The notes below the pieces were generated by a model that saw only the letters and a list, made by a program, of their open reading frames with translations, made no database searches and was not told the origin of the DNA. The position numbers and the translations under genes are program-made. This document shows, piece after piece, positions 18,096 to 28,944 of a stretch of 64,000 bases of DNA (its first letter is position 1; every line of letters begins with the position of its first letter). This DNA is from an uncultured Sphingomonas sp. (GTDB lineage: Bacteria; Pseudomonadota; Alphaproteobacteria; Sphingomonadales; Sphingomonadaceae): the NCBI RefSeq assembly GCF_913062585.1, contig NZ_CAJXWX010000009.1, positions 1-64,000 of the forward strand. The letters are read 5' to 3'.

Positions 18096-19904
18096 ATGCG
18101 TGCCACCATCAAATTGAAGTTAGGGGCGACCTTCGCGATCGTCGTCGCCCTGATGCTGGTCGTCGTCACCGTTGGCACCATCAAGATGAGTGCCCTCAAC
18201 GACGCGATCAGCGACGTAATCGCCGGTCCGTCCAAGCGCCTTGAGGTCGCGCTGCGCGTCAACGAGCGCATGAACAAGACGCTGCGTTTCGAAAAGAACA
18301 TGGCGTTGACCGAGGATGCGGCACTCACCCAGAAGTTCGATGCCGAAGATGTCAAGGCACGGAACGACGCGCGTGACCTGATCGCCACCGGCCTGAGCAT
18401 CGCGACGGTCGAGGGCAAGCCGCGCTGGATGCAGGTCCAGTCGCTCTTCAACCAGTATATTCCCGTCAATGACGAGGTGCGCCGCCTGGCCGGCATGAAT
18501 AAGAACGTCGACGCCGGTCGAATTTCGATCACCAAGTCGCGCGAATTCGCCAGCGCCATCACCGAACAGCTCGATCAGATCGTGGCCATCGCACAGGACG
18601 GCATGAAGCAGGCCGATGCGGAAACCAACGAGCAATATGCCAATGCACGCAACATCCTGTTCCTGACTGCCGGTCTGGCACTGCTGGTCGCGCTTGCCGG
18701 TGCTTTCTGGATTTCGCGTCTGGTTTCGCAGGGCCTGAACAAGGTCTCCGTTGCCCTCGACGCTGTGGCGATCGGCGATCTCAGCCAGGACGTGACGGTC
18801 ACGTCGAATGACGAGATCAAGGACCTGGTCGACACGGTCAACCGTATGACTGCGAACCTGCGCGAAAGCGCGCAATTGGCCGACACGATCGCCTCGGGCG
18901 ACCTGACCGTCAACCATGCGCCGCTGTCGGACAAGGACGTGCTGGGCCATGCGCTGGTCGCCATGGTCGAGCGCCTGCGCGGCGTCGTCGGCGATGCCAC
19001 CCAGGCGGCGCAGAATGTCGCGGCGGGCAGCCAGCAGTTGTCGTCCTCGTCGGAACAGGTGAGCCAGGGCGCGACCGAGCAGGCCGCCGCTGCGGAAGAG
19101 GCCTCGGCGTCGATGGAACAGATGGCTGCCAACATCAAACAGAACGCGGACAACGCGACCCAGACCGAGAAGATCGCCCGCCAGTCGTCGCAGGACGCCG
19201 AAACCAGCGGTACGGCGGTGCAGAAGGCGGTCATCGCGATGCGCACCATCGCCGAGAAGATCGGCATCGTGCAGGAGATCGCGCGCCAGACCGATCTGCT
19301 GGCGCTGAACGCGGCGGTCGAGGCGGCGCGTGCGGGCGAACATGGTCGCGGCTTTGCGGTGGTCGCTGCCGAAGTTCGCAAGCTCGCCGAACGCAGCCAG
19401 TCGGCGGCGGCCGAGATCAGCGGCATGTCCTCGGACACGGTGACGGCCGCGACCCAGGCGGGTGAGATGCTGACCAAGCTGGTGCCCGACATCCGCCGCA
19501 CCGCCGAACTCGTCGCCGAGATCAGCGCAGCATGCCGCGAACAGGATATCGGCGCGGTGCAGATCAACGAGGCGATCCAGCAGCTCGACAAGGTGACGCA
19601 GCAGAACGCCAGCGCCTCCGAGCAGATTTCGTCCACCTCGGAAGAACTGGCCAGCCAGGCCGAGGAGCTGCAGGAAAGCATCGCTTACTTCCGCGTGACC
19701 AATGGCAACCGCGGTACCGCGATGAAGTCGGCCGTCCGCAAGCCGGCGTCGCGCCCGGCGGTGTCCAAGTCCGCCAAGCCGACCAAGTCGGCGCCGCGCC
19801 CCGGCTCGGTCGCCGATCAGCAGGCCCGGGTGCATGGTTTCGCGCTCGACCTGACCAATGGCGGGCCTGACGGCGAAGACGCCGAGTTCGGCCGCGCCGC
19901 CTGA
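18096..19904 (+). CDS. Methyl-accepting chemotaxis protein 1 of the cluster
   Basis: This is a 602-residue receptor with TM1 (about 8-30), a periplasmic helical sensor (about 31-188), TM2 (about 189-210), HAMP units (about 211-310) and a signalling domain with the tip region [20 protein letters not shown]. The sensor resembles four-helix-bundle MCP sensors; its ligand is unknown. The protein does not end in a CheR-docking pentapeptide. Instead, a basic Lys/Ala/Pro linker leads to the tail GSVADQQAR ... GFALD ... [14 protein letters not shown], shared with three neighbouring receptors. It is preceded by the first cheW and followed by a very stable hairpin. Confidence 0.93.
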   Translation: MRATIKLKLGATFAIVVALMLVVVTVGTIKMSALNDAISDVIAGPSKRLEVALRVNERMNKTLRFEKNMALTEDAALTQKFDAEDVKARNDARDLIATGLSIATVEGKPRWMQVQSLFNQYIPVNDEVRRLAGMNKNVDAGRISITKSREFASAITEQLDQIVAIAQDGMKQADAETNEQYANARNILFLTAGLALLVALAGAFWISRLVSQGLNKVSVALDAVAIGDLSQDVTVTSNDEIKDLVDTVNRMTANLRESAQLADTIASGDLTVNHAPLSDKDVLGHALVAMVERLRGVVGDATQAAQNVAAGSQQLSSSSEQVSQGATEQAAAAEEASASMEQMAANIKQNADNATQTEKIARQSSQDAETSGTAVQKAVIAMRTIAEKIGIVQEIARQTDLLALNAAVEAARAGEHGRGFAVVAAEVRKLAERSQSAAAEISGMSSDTVTAATQAGEMLTKLVPDIRRTAELVAEISAACREQDIGAVQINEAIQQLDKVTQQNASASEQISSTSEELASQAEELQESIAYFRVTNGNRGTAMKSAVRKPASRPAVSKSAKPTKSAPRPGSVADQQARVHGFALDLTNGGPDGEDAEFGRAA

Positions 19905-19918
19905 CGCAGCCATCGCCA

Positions 19919-19956
19919 CCCCGGCGTGAGAGGTTGAACGACCTGTCACGCCGGGG
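19919..19956 (+). terminator. Very stable hairpin after the first receptor gene
   Basis: CCCCGGCGTGA at 19919-19929 pairs perfectly with 19946-19956, and an inner AGGT/ACCT extends the stem. No T run follows, so it may slow or attenuate transcription or stabilise the upstream mRNA rather than terminate fully. Confidence 0.5.
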
Positions 19957-20181
19957 GGCGACCTGGATGCGCCATGGCGCGACCATGAGACGCCCGGACC
20001 GGCGGTGTCGACCGCCCGGTGCCTGAATACTTCTCCGATGACCGTCACGACGACACGGCTCCAGCGTGCGCCCCGACGTCACGACGATCCGCGTCACCAG
20101 CCGCGCGTGCTGGCGGTCCAATGTCCGCAGGGGGTGCGGGCGTCCGGACTTCGATCTTGTCCTATTGCTTGGAGCCTCAAC

Positions 20182-22098
20182 ATGTTGAGCTGGTTCAATC
20201 ACCTGTCGATTTCAAAGAAACTCGCGCTGTGCCTGGGCGTCGTCATGGCGATCACGGTCGGCGTGGACGGCGTCATCCTGTCGAACGCCGGGCAGGTGAA
20301 GTCGACGACCGAGATCAACGAGCACACCTACAAGGTCATCGCGACCGCCGACCAGATCGTGACCAGCATGGTCAATCAGGAAACCGGTTATCGCGGCTAT
20401 CTCGTATCGGGCAATGATCAGTTCCTGGCCCCGTATCACAAGGGGTGGACCGAGTTTTCGCAGGCCTGGAGCGATGTTCGCGGCCTGACCAGTGACAATC
20501 CCGTCCAGCAGGGACGTCTCGACGATATCCGGCGGCTGGCCGAAAGCTGGCACAATGACGTGGCCGAAAAGGCCATCCGCCTGATGGCGCATGTCGAGAC
20601 GCGCGAACAGGGCCGCGCGCTCGAGAGCAGCGGCGCGGGCAAGCAGGCGATGGACCAGCTGCGCGCCCGGGTGGGCGAGATGATCGCGACCGAAAAGGCG
20701 CTGATGGCCCAGCGCCAGCAGGCGCAGCAACAGGCCTTTGCCAATATCAACCTCGCCATCTGGATCGGCATGGCCGCCAGCATCCTGGTCGCGATCGGCA
20801 TCGGCCTTTTGATGACCTCGACGATCGCACGCCCGATCGCCGCGCTGACCCAGGCCCTGGCCCGTCTGGCCGAGCCGCTGACCACCAACCGTCGCGACGA
20901 GATCGGGCGGATGCAGGGCAGCGTCGGCGCGGTCGAAGGCGCGTTCGACCAGATCTCGACGGTGCTGGGCGCGGTGGCGGTCGGCGACACCAGCGTCGGC
21001 ATGAAGCAGCGTTTCGGCGGGCTGGCGGATCAGCTGGCCGACAATCTGGACGCGCTGCGCACCAGCTTCGAGGGCATGGCCGGCATCGCCAGCGACATTG
21101 CGGACGGCGACCTGACCGTCCAGCCCCAGGCCCTGTCGGCAAAGGACAAGCTGGGTCTGGCACTGGTGTCGATGGTCGAGCGCCTGCGCGGCGTCGTCGG
21201 CGATGCCACCCAGGCGGCGCAGAATGTCGCGACCGGCAGCCAGCAGCTGTCGTCCTCGTCGGAACAGGTGAGCCAGGGCGCGACCGAGCAGGCCGCCGCT
21301 GCCGAGGAAGCGTCTGCCTCGATGGAGCAGATGGCTGCCAACATCAAACAGAATGCCGACAACGCGACCCAGACCGAGAAGATCGCGCGCCAGTCGTCGC
21401 AGGACGCCGAAACCAGCGGCCATGCGGTGGAGAAGGCGGTCGTCGCGATGCGCACCATCGCCGAGAAGATCGGCATCGTGCAGGAGATCGCGCGTCAGAC
21501 CGATCTGCTGGCCCTCAACGCGGCGGTCGAGGCAGCACGGGCGGGCGAACATGGTCGCGGCTTCGCGGTCGTGGCGGCGGAAGTCCGCAAGCTGGCCGAG
21601 CGCAGCCAGTCGGCGGCCGCCGAGATCAGCGGCATGTCGTCGGACACGGTGACGGCGGCGACCCAGGCAGGCGAGATGCTGACCAAGCTGGTGCCCGACA
21701 TCCGCCGCACCGCCGAACTCGTCGCCGAGATCAGCGCAGCATGCCGAGAACAGGATATCGGCGCGGTGCAGATCAACGAGGCGATCCAGCAGCTCGACAA
21801 GGTCACACAGCAGAACGCCTCGGCGTCCGAGCAGATTTCCTGCACGTCGGAAGAACTGGCCAGTCAGGCCGAGGAACTGCAGGAAAGCATCGCCTATTTC
21901 CGCATCGACGGTGCGAAGCGCGCGACGGTGAAGGCGCCGGTGCGCAAGGCAGCGCCAGCCCCCGCCAAAGCAAAATCCAAGCCCGCACCGCGCGCCGGTT
22001 CGATCGCCGACCAGCAGGCTCGCGCCCGCGGTTTCGCGCTCGACCTGAACAATGGCGGGCCTGACGGCGAAGACGCCGATTTCGGAGAAGCGGCATGA
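20182..22098 (+). CDS. Methyl-accepting chemotaxis protein 2 (CHASE3-type sensor)
   Basis: This is a 638-residue receptor. The extracytoplasmic part between TM1 (about 12-33) and TM2 (about 190-212) reads like a CHASE3 sensor, with the [16 protein letters not shown] segment typical of that domain. HAMP units (about 213-325) and the shared signalling domain follow. The tail is GSIADQQAR ... GFALD ... [14 protein letters not shown]. The frame extends to 20005, but ATG 20182 (MLSWFNHL), nine bases after a GGAG, is the receptor-like start. Its end overlaps the following cheW by four bases (ATGA), forming an MCP-CheW pair. Confidence 0.92.
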   Translation: MLSWFNHLSISKKLALCLGVVMAITVGVDGVILSNAGQVKSTTEINEHTYKVIATADQIVTSMVNQETGYRGYLVSGNDQFLAPYHKGWTEFSQAWSDVRGLTSDNPVQQGRLDDIRRLAESWHNDVAEKAIRLMAHVETREQGRALESSGAGKQAMDQLRARVGEMIATEKALMAQRQQAQQQAFANINLAIWIGMAASILVAIGIGLLMTSTIARPIAALTQALARLAEPLTTNRRDEIGRMQGSVGAVEGAFDQISTVLGAVAVGDTSVGMKQRFGGLADQLADNLDALRTSFEGMAGIASDIADGDLTVQPQALSAKDKLGLALVSMVERLRGVVGDATQAAQNVATGSQQLSSSSEQVSQGATEQAAAAEEASASMEQMAANIKQNADNATQTEKIARQSSQDAETSGHAVEKAVVAMRTIAEKIGIVQEIARQTDLLALNAAVEAARAGEHGRGFAVVAAEVRKLAERSQSAAAEISGMSSDTVTAATQAGEMLTKLVPDIRRTAELVAEISAACREQDIGAVQINEAIQQLDKVTQQNASASEQISCTSEELASQAEELQESIAYFRIDGAKRATVKAPVRKAAPAPAKAKSKPAPRAGSIADQQARARGFALDLNNGGPDGEDADFGEAA

Positions 22099-22580
22099 CC
22101 ATTACGAACGACATCCAGGTCGTGGTCTTCGGCCTGGGGCAGGAGGAGTTTGCGCTCCCCGTGACCACGGTGCGCGAGATACTGGACCACCGGACCGCCT
22201 ATCGGGTGCCCCACGCCCCCGACTGGTTCCTGGGGCTGACCGATGTGCGCGGCACCTCGGTGCCGATGGTCGACCTGCGCGTCCGGCTGGGCATGGCCCC
22301 GGCCCAGGCGACGCTGACGACGCGGGTGCTGGTCATCGACATGCCCGGCACCGATGGTTCGTCGCTGGCCCTGGGGCTGGTGGTCGACCGGGTGCTCGAC
22401 GTCGCCACCTTCCCGGCCGATGCGATCGAGGGCTCGCCGGCGCTGGGCGATCGCTGGCGGTCGCAGCAGATCGAGGCGATCCTGCGGCGCGGGGCCGATT
22501 TCGTCGCGCTGCTCGATCCCGTCCGGCTCTTCGGGGCCGGTGACCTCGACGCCACCCTGTCCTTCGCGGTTGCCGCCTGA
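22095..22580 (+). CDS. cheW: CheW coupling protein (second copy)
   Basis: This 161-residue CheW has the motifs [14 protein letters not shown] and [15 protein letters not shown]. It is almost identical, residue for residue over about 150 positions, to the CheW encoded at 26438; the two differ mainly at the termini. It overlaps the stop of receptor 2, so both are probably made in matched amounts. Confidence 0.92.
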   Translation: MTITNDIQVVVFGLGQEEFALPVTTVREILDHRTAYRVPHAPDWFLGLTDVRGTSVPMVDLRVRLGMAPAQATLTTRVLVIDMPGTDGSSLALGLVVDRVLDVATFPADAIEGSPALGDRWRSQQIEAILRRGADFVALLDPVRLFGAGDLDATLSFAVAA

Positions 22581-22664
22581 CGATTGGGGGCGGGACGGCC
22601 GTTGGCCGCGGTCGCCCACTCCCACCAACCTGACGTCCAAAACCAGATTCAGGAGAAAATTCTC

Positions 22665-24584
22665 ATGCGTTTCCATGTGTCGCTCAAGGATACATCGCAT
22701 GTCGATGGGGCCACCGCAGAGATCACCCGGTTGCAGCGCGCCTTTGCCCAGGGGCGTGTGAACGACCGTGCCGATCTGTCGGCGGTGACCGGCAAGGCGC
22801 GGGATGTATTGGTCGCGGTGAACGAGATGATCGAGGCGGCGGCGATGCCGGCTGCCATCTTCTCCCGGCGGCTGGCGCACATGTCGTCCGAGCATGAGCG
22901 CGGTGACATCGACGTCGCGCTGCCGGTCGAGGAATTCCAGGGCGACCTGGCGGTGGCCGCCAGGACGGTCAACGACCTCGTCGCCAGCCATATCGCGGTC
23001 AAGAAGCTGGCCATGGCCTGCATCAAGTCGCTGGGTGACGGCGATTTCGAGGCACCACTGCAGCAGCTGCCCGGCAAGAAGGCGTTCATCAACGACACGA
23101 TCGAACAGCTGCGCGGCAACCTGAAGGGCCTGATCGCCGAGATGAACAGGATGTCGGCCGAACACGACAAGGGCGACATCGACGTCTTCGTGCCCGCCGA
23201 CCGCTTCCAGGGCGATTTCGGCCGCATGGCCGAGGGGATCAACGCGATGGTCGCGGGCCATATCGCGGTCAAGAAAAAGGCCATGGCCTGCATCCAGCAG
23301 TTCGGCGAGGGCAATTTCGACGCCGAGCTGGAGCGCTTCCCCGGCAAGAAGGCCTTCATCAACGATACGATCGAGGAACTGCGCCGCAATTTCCGCGCGA
23401 TCATCGGTGAGATCCAGCGGCTGATCGACGCCTCGACCGCGGGCCGGCTGAGCGAGCGCGGCGAGGCCGAGCGCTTCCCCGGCGACTTTGCCGGGCTGGT
23501 CAAGGGCATCAACGGCATGCTCGACGCGATCCTGCTGCCGATCGGCGAGGGCAACCGCGTGCTCGACCTGGTCAGCACCGGCTCGCTGCTCGAGCGGGTC
23601 GAGATCGACTGCGAAGGCGATCATCGCCGGATGAAGGATGCGATCAACAATCTGGTCGACAATCTGACCGGCTTCGCGACCAATGTGGCGATCGCGGCCG
23701 ACCAGGTGGCGGGCGGCAGCCAGGAACTGTCCTCGGCGTCCGAACAAGTGTCGGAAGGTGCGACCGAACAGGCCGCCGCCGCCGAGGAAGCGTCTGCCTC
23801 GATGGAGCAGATGGCCGCCAACATCAAACAGAATGCCGATAACGCGACCCAGACCGAGAAGATCGCGCGCCAGTCCTCGCAGGATGCCGAGGTGAGCGGC
23901 CATGCGGTTGAGAAGGCGGTCGTCGCGATGCGCACCATCGCCGAGAAGATCGGCATCGTGCAGGAGATCGCCCGTCAGACCGACCTGCTGGCGCTCAACG
24001 CGGCGGTCGAGGCGGCCCGTGCGGGCGAACATGGTCGCGGCTTCGCGGTCGTGGCAGCCGAGGTCCGCAAGCTCGCCGAACGCAGCCAGTCGGCGGCGGC
24101 CGAGATCAGCGGCATGTCGTCGGACACGGTGACGGCGGCGACCCAGGCAGGCGAGATGCTGACCAAGCTGGTGCCCGACATCCGCCGCACCGCCGAACTG
24201 GTCGCCGAGATCAGCGCGGCCTGCCGCGAACAGGATATCGGTGCGGTCCAGATCAACGAGGCGATCCAGCAGCTCGACAAGGTGACGCAGCAGAACGCCT
24301 CGGCGTCCGAGCAAATCTCGGGCACGTCGAGCGATCTCGCCAGCCGTGCCGAGGAGTTGCAGGAGAGCATCGCCTTCTTCCGCGTCGCCGAGACGCGTCG
24401 CCCCGCAACGGCCAAGCCCGCCGTCCGCAAGCCGGTCGCCCCTGCCAAGGCGAAAGCCAAGGTCAAGGCGTCGCCGCGTGCCGGTTCGATCGCCGATCAG
24501 CAGTCGCGCGTGCGCGGCTTCGCGCTCGACATGGCGACGGGTGGGGCCGACGGCGAGGACGAAGAGTTCGGCTGCGTCGCGTGA
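22665..24584 (+). CDS. Soluble methyl-accepting chemotaxis protein 3 with three 90-aa repeats
   Basis: This 639-residue receptor has no membrane segment, so it should be cytoplasmic. Residues 71-160 and 161-250 are tandem repeats of exactly 90 residues. Each contains HxxGDIDVxx[18 protein letters not shown] or [13 protein letters not shown], and [12 protein letters not shown]. Residues 251-340 form a more divergent third unit with FPGDF and GINGML at matching positions. The units look like stacked HAMP-type signal modules. The shared signalling domain (about 345-575) and the tail GSIADQQSR ... GFALD ... [14 protein letters not shown] follow. ATG 22665 was chosen because AGGAG lies nine bases before it. 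Confidence 0.9.
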   Translation: MRFHVSLKDTSHVDGATAEITRLQRAFAQGRVNDRADLSAVTGKARDVLVAVNEMIEAAAMPAAIFSRRLAHMSSEHERGDIDVALPVEEFQGDLAVAARTVNDLVASHIAVKKLAMACIKSLGDGDFEAPLQQLPGKKAFINDTIEQLRGNLKGLIAEMNRMSAEHDKGDIDVFVPADRFQGDFGRMAEGINAMVAGHIAVKKKAMACIQQFGEGNFDAELERFPGKKAFINDTIEELRRNFRAIIGEIQRLIDASTAGRLSERGEAERFPGDFAGLVKGINGMLDAILLPIGEGNRVLDLVSTGSLLERVEIDCEGDHRRMKDAINNLVDNLTGFATNVAIAADQVAGGSQELSSASEQVSEGATEQAAAAEEASASMEQMAANIKQNADNATQTEKIARQSSQDAEVSGHAVEKAVVAMRTIAEKIGIVQEIARQTDLLALNAAVEAARAGEHGRGFAVVAAEVRKLAERSQSAAAEISGMSSDTVTAATQAGEMLTKLVPDIRRTAELVAEISAACREQDIGAVQINEAIQQLDKVTQQNASASEQISGTSSDLASRAEELQESIAFFRVAETRRPATAKPAVRKPVAPAKAKAKVKASPRAGSIADQQSRVRGFALDMATGGADGEDEEFGCVA

Positions 24585-24589
24585 TGCCG

Positions 24590-24628
24590 GTCCGCCGACA
24601 GGGCGTCCGAAGCACTCTGCCGGCGGAC
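24590..24628 (+). terminator. Weak hairpin after the third receptor gene
   Basis: GTCCGCCG at 24590-24597 pairs with CGGCGGAC at 24621-24628, and the stem can extend further inwards with two mismatches. There is no T run. It may be an mRNA 3' stabilising or attenuating structure. Confidence 0.35.
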
Positions 24629-24740
24629 ATCATGACAGTTCGCTGAACCAATAATTCATCAATTGAAACTATGATTTCACCAGTCAAGGGCAAGTGATTT
24701 CCACCAATATGTGAAATACTTGCCGGGTCGGGAGAATTTT

Positions 24741-26441
24741 ATGCGCGCAACTATCAAGATGAAATTGGCCGGTACATTCGGCGTGGTATTGTTGCTGTTG
24801 GCGATCGTCGTCGGGGTGGGCGTTGCCAAGGTCAATGCACTCAACGTCATGATCTCGCAGATCATCGACGGGCCGGCGCAGCGCATCAAGTTCTCGCTGA
24901 CGGCCGATGGCGACATGGGGCGCGCAATCCGTGCCGAAAAGAACATGCTGCTGATCGAGGACCTGGCGCAGAAGCGCGTTCTGGACGGCACCTTTGCCAA
25001 TTATGATGCGAAGATCCTGGATAGCCTGAACAACGGCCTGAAGATCTCCACCGAACAGGGGCGTCCCGTCTGGACCAAGGCGCTGCAGGAATGGCGCGCT
25101 TACAAGGATATCAGCGACCGGGCCCGGGGCCTGGCCATGCAGAACCATAATGTCGAAGGCGCCCAGCTTTCGGGGACCGAGGGCCGCGCGGTTGCGGTGC
25201 GCCTGGGCGAGACGCTCGGCCAGCTGGCCGACATCACCCAGGGCCAGATGACGAAGGCGAAGGCCGATTCGGCGGAGCTTTACGCATCGGCGCGGACTAC
25301 TCTGATCGCCACCGCCGTCGTGGCGCTGCTGATCGCGATCGCCGGCGCCTTGTGGGTCGCGCTGCTGGTGTCGAGCGGTTTGCGCAAGATCGACCAGGCG
25401 GTGTCCGCGGTCGCCGATGGCGATCTGAGCAACGAAGTCGCGGTGGCCAGCAATGACGAGATCAAGGATCTGGTCGACACCGTCAACCGCATGACCGTGC
25501 GCCTGCGCGAAACGATCGGCCAGACCACCCAGGCGGCACAGAATGTCGCGGCGGGCAGCCAGCAGTTGTCGTCCTCGTCGGAGCAGGTGAGCCAGGGCGC
25601 GACCGAGCAGGCCGCCGCAGCCGAGGAAGCGTCTGCCTCGATGGAGCAGATGGCCGCCAACATCAAACAGAATGCCGACAACGCGACCCAGACCGAGAAG
25701 ATCGCCCGCCAGTCGTCGCAGGACGCCGAAACCAGCGGTACGGCGGTGCAGAAGGCGGTCATCGCGATGCGCACCATCGCCGAGAAGATCGGCATCGTGC
25801 AGGAAATCGCGCGTCAGACCGATCTGCTGGCGCTGAACGCCGCGGTCGAGGCGGCGCGTGCGGGCGAACATGGTCGCGGCTTCGCGGTGGTCGCCGCCGA
25901 AGTCCGCAAGCTCGCCGAGCGCAGCCAGTCGGCGGCGGCTGAGATCAGCGGCATGTCGTCCGACACGGTGACGGCGGCGACCCAGGCGGGCGAGATGCTG
26001 ACCAAGCTGGTGCCCGACATCCGCCGCACCGCCGAGCTGGTCGCCGAGATCAGCGCGGCGTGCCGCGAACAGGATATCGGTGCGGTCCAGATCAACGAGG
26101 CGATCCAGCAGCTCGACAAGGTCACGCAGCAGAATGCCAGCGCCTCCGAGCAGATCTCGTCCACCTCGGAAGAACTGGCCAGCCAGGCCGAGGAGCTGCA
26201 GGAAAGCATCGCTTACTTCCGGGTCGATGCGCACGGCCACGGCGCCTCGGCGCGGCCGGCACCCGTTCGTCGCGCCGCCCCGCGCCCCGCATCCGCCACG
26301 ACCAGCGGGCGCCCAAAGGCTCGCCCGGCACCCCGCGCCGGTTCGGTCGCCGACCAGCAGGCCCGGGTGCGCGGCTTCGCGCTCGACCTGAGCAATGGCG
26401 GGCCTGACGGCGAAGACGCCGCCTTCGGACACGCGGCATGA
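24741..26441 (+). CDS. Methyl-accepting chemotaxis protein 4
   Basis: This is a 566-residue receptor: TM1 (about 7-29), helical sensor (about 30-185), TM2 (about 187-210), HAMP (about 211-262) and the shared signalling domain, then the tail GSVADQQAR ... GFALD ... [14 protein letters not shown]. Its N-terminus [14 protein letters not shown] is close to that of receptor 1 ([14 protein letters not shown]), but it has one HAMP unit fewer, so the two look like duplicates that diverged in the sensor. ATG 24741 is preceded by GGGAG. It overlaps the third cheW by four bases. Confidence 0.92.
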   Translation: MRATIKMKLAGTFGVVLLLLAIVVGVGVAKVNALNVMISQIIDGPAQRIKFSLTADGDMGRAIRAEKNMLLIEDLAQKRVLDGTFANYDAKILDSLNNGLKISTEQGRPVWTKALQEWRAYKDISDRARGLAMQNHNVEGAQLSGTEGRAVAVRLGETLGQLADITQGQMTKAKADSAELYASARTTLIATAVVALLIAIAGALWVALLVSSGLRKIDQAVSAVADGDLSNEVAVASNDEIKDLVDTVNRMTVRLRETIGQTTQAAQNVAAGSQQLSSSSEQVSQGATEQAAAAEEASASMEQMAANIKQNADNATQTEKIARQSSQDAETSGTAVQKAVIAMRTIAEKIGIVQEIARQTDLLALNAAVEAARAGEHGRGFAVVAAEVRKLAERSQSAAAEISGMSSDTVTAATQAGEMLTKLVPDIRRTAELVAEISAACREQDIGAVQINEAIQQLDKVTQQNASASEQISSTSEELASQAEELQESIAYFRVDAHGHGASARPAPVRRAAPRPASATTSGRPKARPAPRAGSVADQQARVRGFALDLSNGGPDGEDAAFGHAA

Positions 26442-26926
26442 ACGCCGGCGGTGATATCCAGGTCGTGGTCTTCGGCCTGGGGCAGGAGGAGTTTGCGCTG
26501 CCCGTGACGACGGTGCGCGAAATCCTGGACCACCGGACCGCCTATCGGGTGCCCCACGCACCCGACTGGTTCCTGGGGCTGACCGATGTGCGCGGCACCT
26601 CGGTACCGATGGTCGACCTGCGCGTCCGGCTGGGCATGGCCCCGGCCGAGGCGACGCTGACGACGCGGGTGCTGGTCATCGACATGCCCGGCACCGACGG
26701 TGCGCCGCTGGCCCTGGGGCTGGTGGTCGACCGGGTGCTCGACGTCGCCACCTTCCCGGCCGATGCGATCGAGGGCTCGCCGGCGCTGGGCGATCGCTGG
26801 CGGTCGCAGCAGATCGAGGCGATCCTGCGGCGCGGCGCCGATTTCGTCGCGCTGCTCGATCCCGTCCGGCTCTTCGGGGCCGACGGCGTGGAAGCGGCCC
26901 TGGGCGATCTCGGCCTGGCCGCCTGA
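26438..26926 (+). CDS. cheW: CheW coupling protein (third copy)
   Basis: This 162-residue CheW is nearly identical to the second copy (22095-22580) in both protein and DNA and is placed identically, overlapping the end of a receptor gene. It appears to be one half of a duplicated MCP-CheW module. It is followed 14 bases later by a strong hairpin, so it is probably the last gene of the first transcript. Confidence 0.92.
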   Translation: MNAGGDIQVVVFGLGQEEFALPVTTVREILDHRTAYRVPHAPDWFLGLTDVRGTSVPMVDLRVRLGMAPAEATLTTRVLVIDMPGTDGAPLALGLVVDRVLDVATFPADAIEGSPALGDRWRSQQIEAILRRGADFVALLDPVRLFGADGVEAALGDLGLAA

Positions 26927-26940
26927 TCCTTTCCCCGACG

Positions 26941-26970
26941 GGTCGGTCGCGGTGTCGCGACCGACCGCCT
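26941..26970 (+). terminator. Intrinsic terminator or attenuator inside the che cluster
   Basis: GGTCGGTCGCG (26941-26951), loop GTGT and CGCGACCGACC (26956-26966) form a perfect 11 bp stem followed by GCCTTTT. It separates the receptor part of the operon from cheR-cheB and lies 30 bases before the cheR start. Confidence 0.75.
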
Positions 26971-26999
26971 TTTCCCCGATTTTGGCAGGAGCCGTCCCC

Positions 27000-27851
27000 T
27001 TGAGTAATGCAGCCCGCCTGGCGGTTTCCAGCGATGCGCTTCAGCGCCGCGATTTCGATCGCATCTCGGCCTATGTCTACAAGGAGTGCGGCATCCGCCT
27101 GCCGCCGGCCAAGATGACGATGATCGAGGGGCGCCTGCGCCGCCGCGTCCGCGCCACCGGCCTGTCCAGCCTGAGCGATTATTGCGGCTGGGTGTTCGAG
27201 GGCAATCATCTGGAGGCGGAGCGCGAGCATCTGCTGAACGCGGTCACGACCAACAAGACCGACTTCTTCCGCGAGCCCAAGCATTTCGACTATCTGATGG
27301 GCACGGTGATGCCGCGCCTGCGCGACGAGGGGAAAAGGCGGGTGCGGGTATGGAGCGCGGCCTGCTCGACGGGCGCGGAGCCCTATACGCTGGCTATGCT
27401 GCTCGACGTCTTCGCCCAGGACAAGGGCGGGCCCGATTTCGGGATCCTGGCGACCGACCTGGACAGCGAGGTGCTGCGCACCGCCAAGCGCGGCGTCTAT
27501 CCGTCCTCGCTGCTCGATCCCGTGCCGTCCGCCTTGCGCAACCGCTATGCGATGAAGGCCAGCGACCCGAAGCGCACCGAGATGCGCATCGCGCCCGCTT
27601 TGCGTTCGGCGATCGGTTTCGCCCAGATGAACCTGATGGACGAGCGCTATCCGGTGGGCGAACCGATGGACATCATCTTCTGCCGCAACGTGCTGATCTA
27701 TTTCGACAAGCCGACCCAGGAAAAGGTCGTGCGCCGCCTGGCCGACTGCCTGCGCCCCGGTGGCTGGCTGTTCCTGGGCCATTCGGAATCGATCACGGGT
27801 TTCGACCTCCCTCTCAAGACGGTGGCCAACACCGTGTTCCAGCGGATCTGA
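27000..27851 (+). CDS. cheR: Chemotaxis protein methyltransferase
   Basis: This methylates glutamate residues of receptors using S-adenosylmethionine. The N-terminal helical domain (about 15-85) leads into [17 protein letters not shown], then the SAM-binding [13 protein letters not shown] and the [10 protein letters not shown] motif. The length of 283 residues is normal. The start is most likely TTG 27000 (then SNAARLAV): AGGAG lies eight bases upstream, and the next ATG is too far inside the domain. It begins just after an intrinsic terminator, so it may have its own promoter or depend on read-through. Confidence 0.93.
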   Translation: MSNAARLAVSSDALQRRDFDRISAYVYKECGIRLPPAKMTMIEGRLRRRVRATGLSSLSDYCGWVFEGNHLEAEREHLLNAVTTNKTDFFREPKHFDYLMGTVMPRLRDEGKRRVRVWSAACSTGAEPYTLAMLLDVFAQDKGGPDFGILATDLDSEVLRTAKRGVYPSSLLDPVPSALRNRYAMKASDPKRTEMRIAPALRSAIGFAQMNLMDERYPVGEPMDIIFCRNVLIYFDKPTQEKVVRRLADCLRPGGWLFLGHSESITGFDLPLKTVANTVFQRI

Positions 27852-27856
27852 GCGCC

Positions 27857-28930
27857 ATGAAGAAAACCCGCGTCCTCGTGATCGACGACAGCGCCAGCGT
27901 CCGCCAGGCGATGACCCAGATCCTGTCCGCCGATCCGCAGATCGCGGTGACCGTCGCCGCCGATCCCTTCGCCGCCGCGCGCCACATCCAGGAGGAAGTG
28001 CCAGACGTCATCACCCTGGACGTCGAGATGCCGCGCATGGATGGCATCACCTTCCTGCGCAAGTTGATGTCGCAGCATCCGGTCCCGGTCGTCATGTGCT
28101 CCTCGCTGGTCGAGGAAGGCTCGGAGACGTTGCTTCAGGCGCTGGAGGCCGGGGCGGTCGACGTCATCCTGAAGCCGCGGGTCGGCGTCGCGGATCATCT
28201 GCTCGAAGCACATTCGATGATCCGCGAGACGGTGAAGGGTGCCGCCCATGCACGGGTCGGTGCGCGTCGTCCTGCCCCGCGTACCACCGCGCCCGCCAAG
28301 AAGCTGACCGCCGACGCCGTCCTGCCGCCGCCCACCGGCCGCGCGATGAGCCGCACGACCGAGATGGTGGTCTGCATCGGCGCCTCGACCGGCGGGACCG
28401 AAGCGCTGCGCGAGGTGCTGGAGGCGCTGCCCGCCAATTCGCCGGGCATCGTCATCGTCCAGCACATGCCCGAAAGCTTCACCCGCGCCTTCGCCAAGCG
28501 GCTGGACGGGCTGTGCCAGGTCGACGTCAAGGAGGCCGAAGACGGCGACACGGTGATGCGCGGCCGGGTGCTGATCGCGCCCGGCGGGCTGCGCCATACC
28601 ATGCTGGAGCGCCAGGGCGCGCGCTATGTCGTCTCGGTGCGCGAAGGGCCGCTGGTCTCGCGCCATCGCCCCTCGGTCGACGTGCTGTTCCGCTCGGCGG
28701 CGCGCAATGCGGGCGCCAATGCGGTCGGCATCATCCTGACCGGCATGGGCGACGACGGCGCGCGCGGCCTCCTCGAAATGAAGCAGGCCGGTGCCCGCAC
28801 CTTCGCGCAGGACGAGGCGACCTCGATCGTGTTCGGCATGCCCAAGGAGGCGATCGCGCGCGGCGCCCATGACAAGATCATCCCGCTGGGCAGCGTCGCA
28901 CGCGAACTGCTCCACGCCACGGCTCGTTGA
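27857..28930 (+). CDS. cheB: Chemotaxis methylesterase/glutamine deamidase
   Basis: This removes methyl groups from receptors, opposing CheR. The receiver domain (1-120) has Asp10/Asp11 and the phosphorylated Asp55 in [12 protein letters not shown]. After a linker, the catalytic domain (about 175-355) shows the Ser-His-Asp triad in [18 protein letters not shown] and [11 protein letters not shown]. The length of 357 residues is normal. It starts six bases after cheR and is followed 15 bases later by the unknown gene. Confidence 0.94.
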   Translation: MKKTRVLVIDDSASVRQAMTQILSADPQIAVTVAADPFAAARHIQEEVPDVITLDVEMPRMDGITFLRKLMSQHPVPVVMCSSLVEEGSETLLQALEAGAVDVILKPRVGVADHLLEAHSMIRETVKGAAHARVGARRPAPRTTAPAKKLTADAVLPPPTGRAMSRTTEMVVCIGASTGGTEALREVLEALPANSPGIVIVQHMPESFTRAFAKRLDGLCQVDVKEAEDGDTVMRGRVLIAPGGLRHTMLERQGARYVVSVREGPLVSRHRPSVDVLFRSAARNAGANAVGIILTGMGDDGARGLLEMKQAGARTFAQDEATSIVFGMPKEAIARGAHDKIIPLGSVARELLHATAR

Positions 28931-28944
28931 GAAGGAATACCGAC

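Noticed and set aside
21894..24314. 806-residue open frame on the - strand, and similar long ones at 18120-20048 and 24684-26561
   Set aside because: They are antisense to the four receptor genes, and their His/Arg/Gly/Leu-rich composition mirrors the repeated signalling domains. Long antisense frames are expected in GC-rich DNA.
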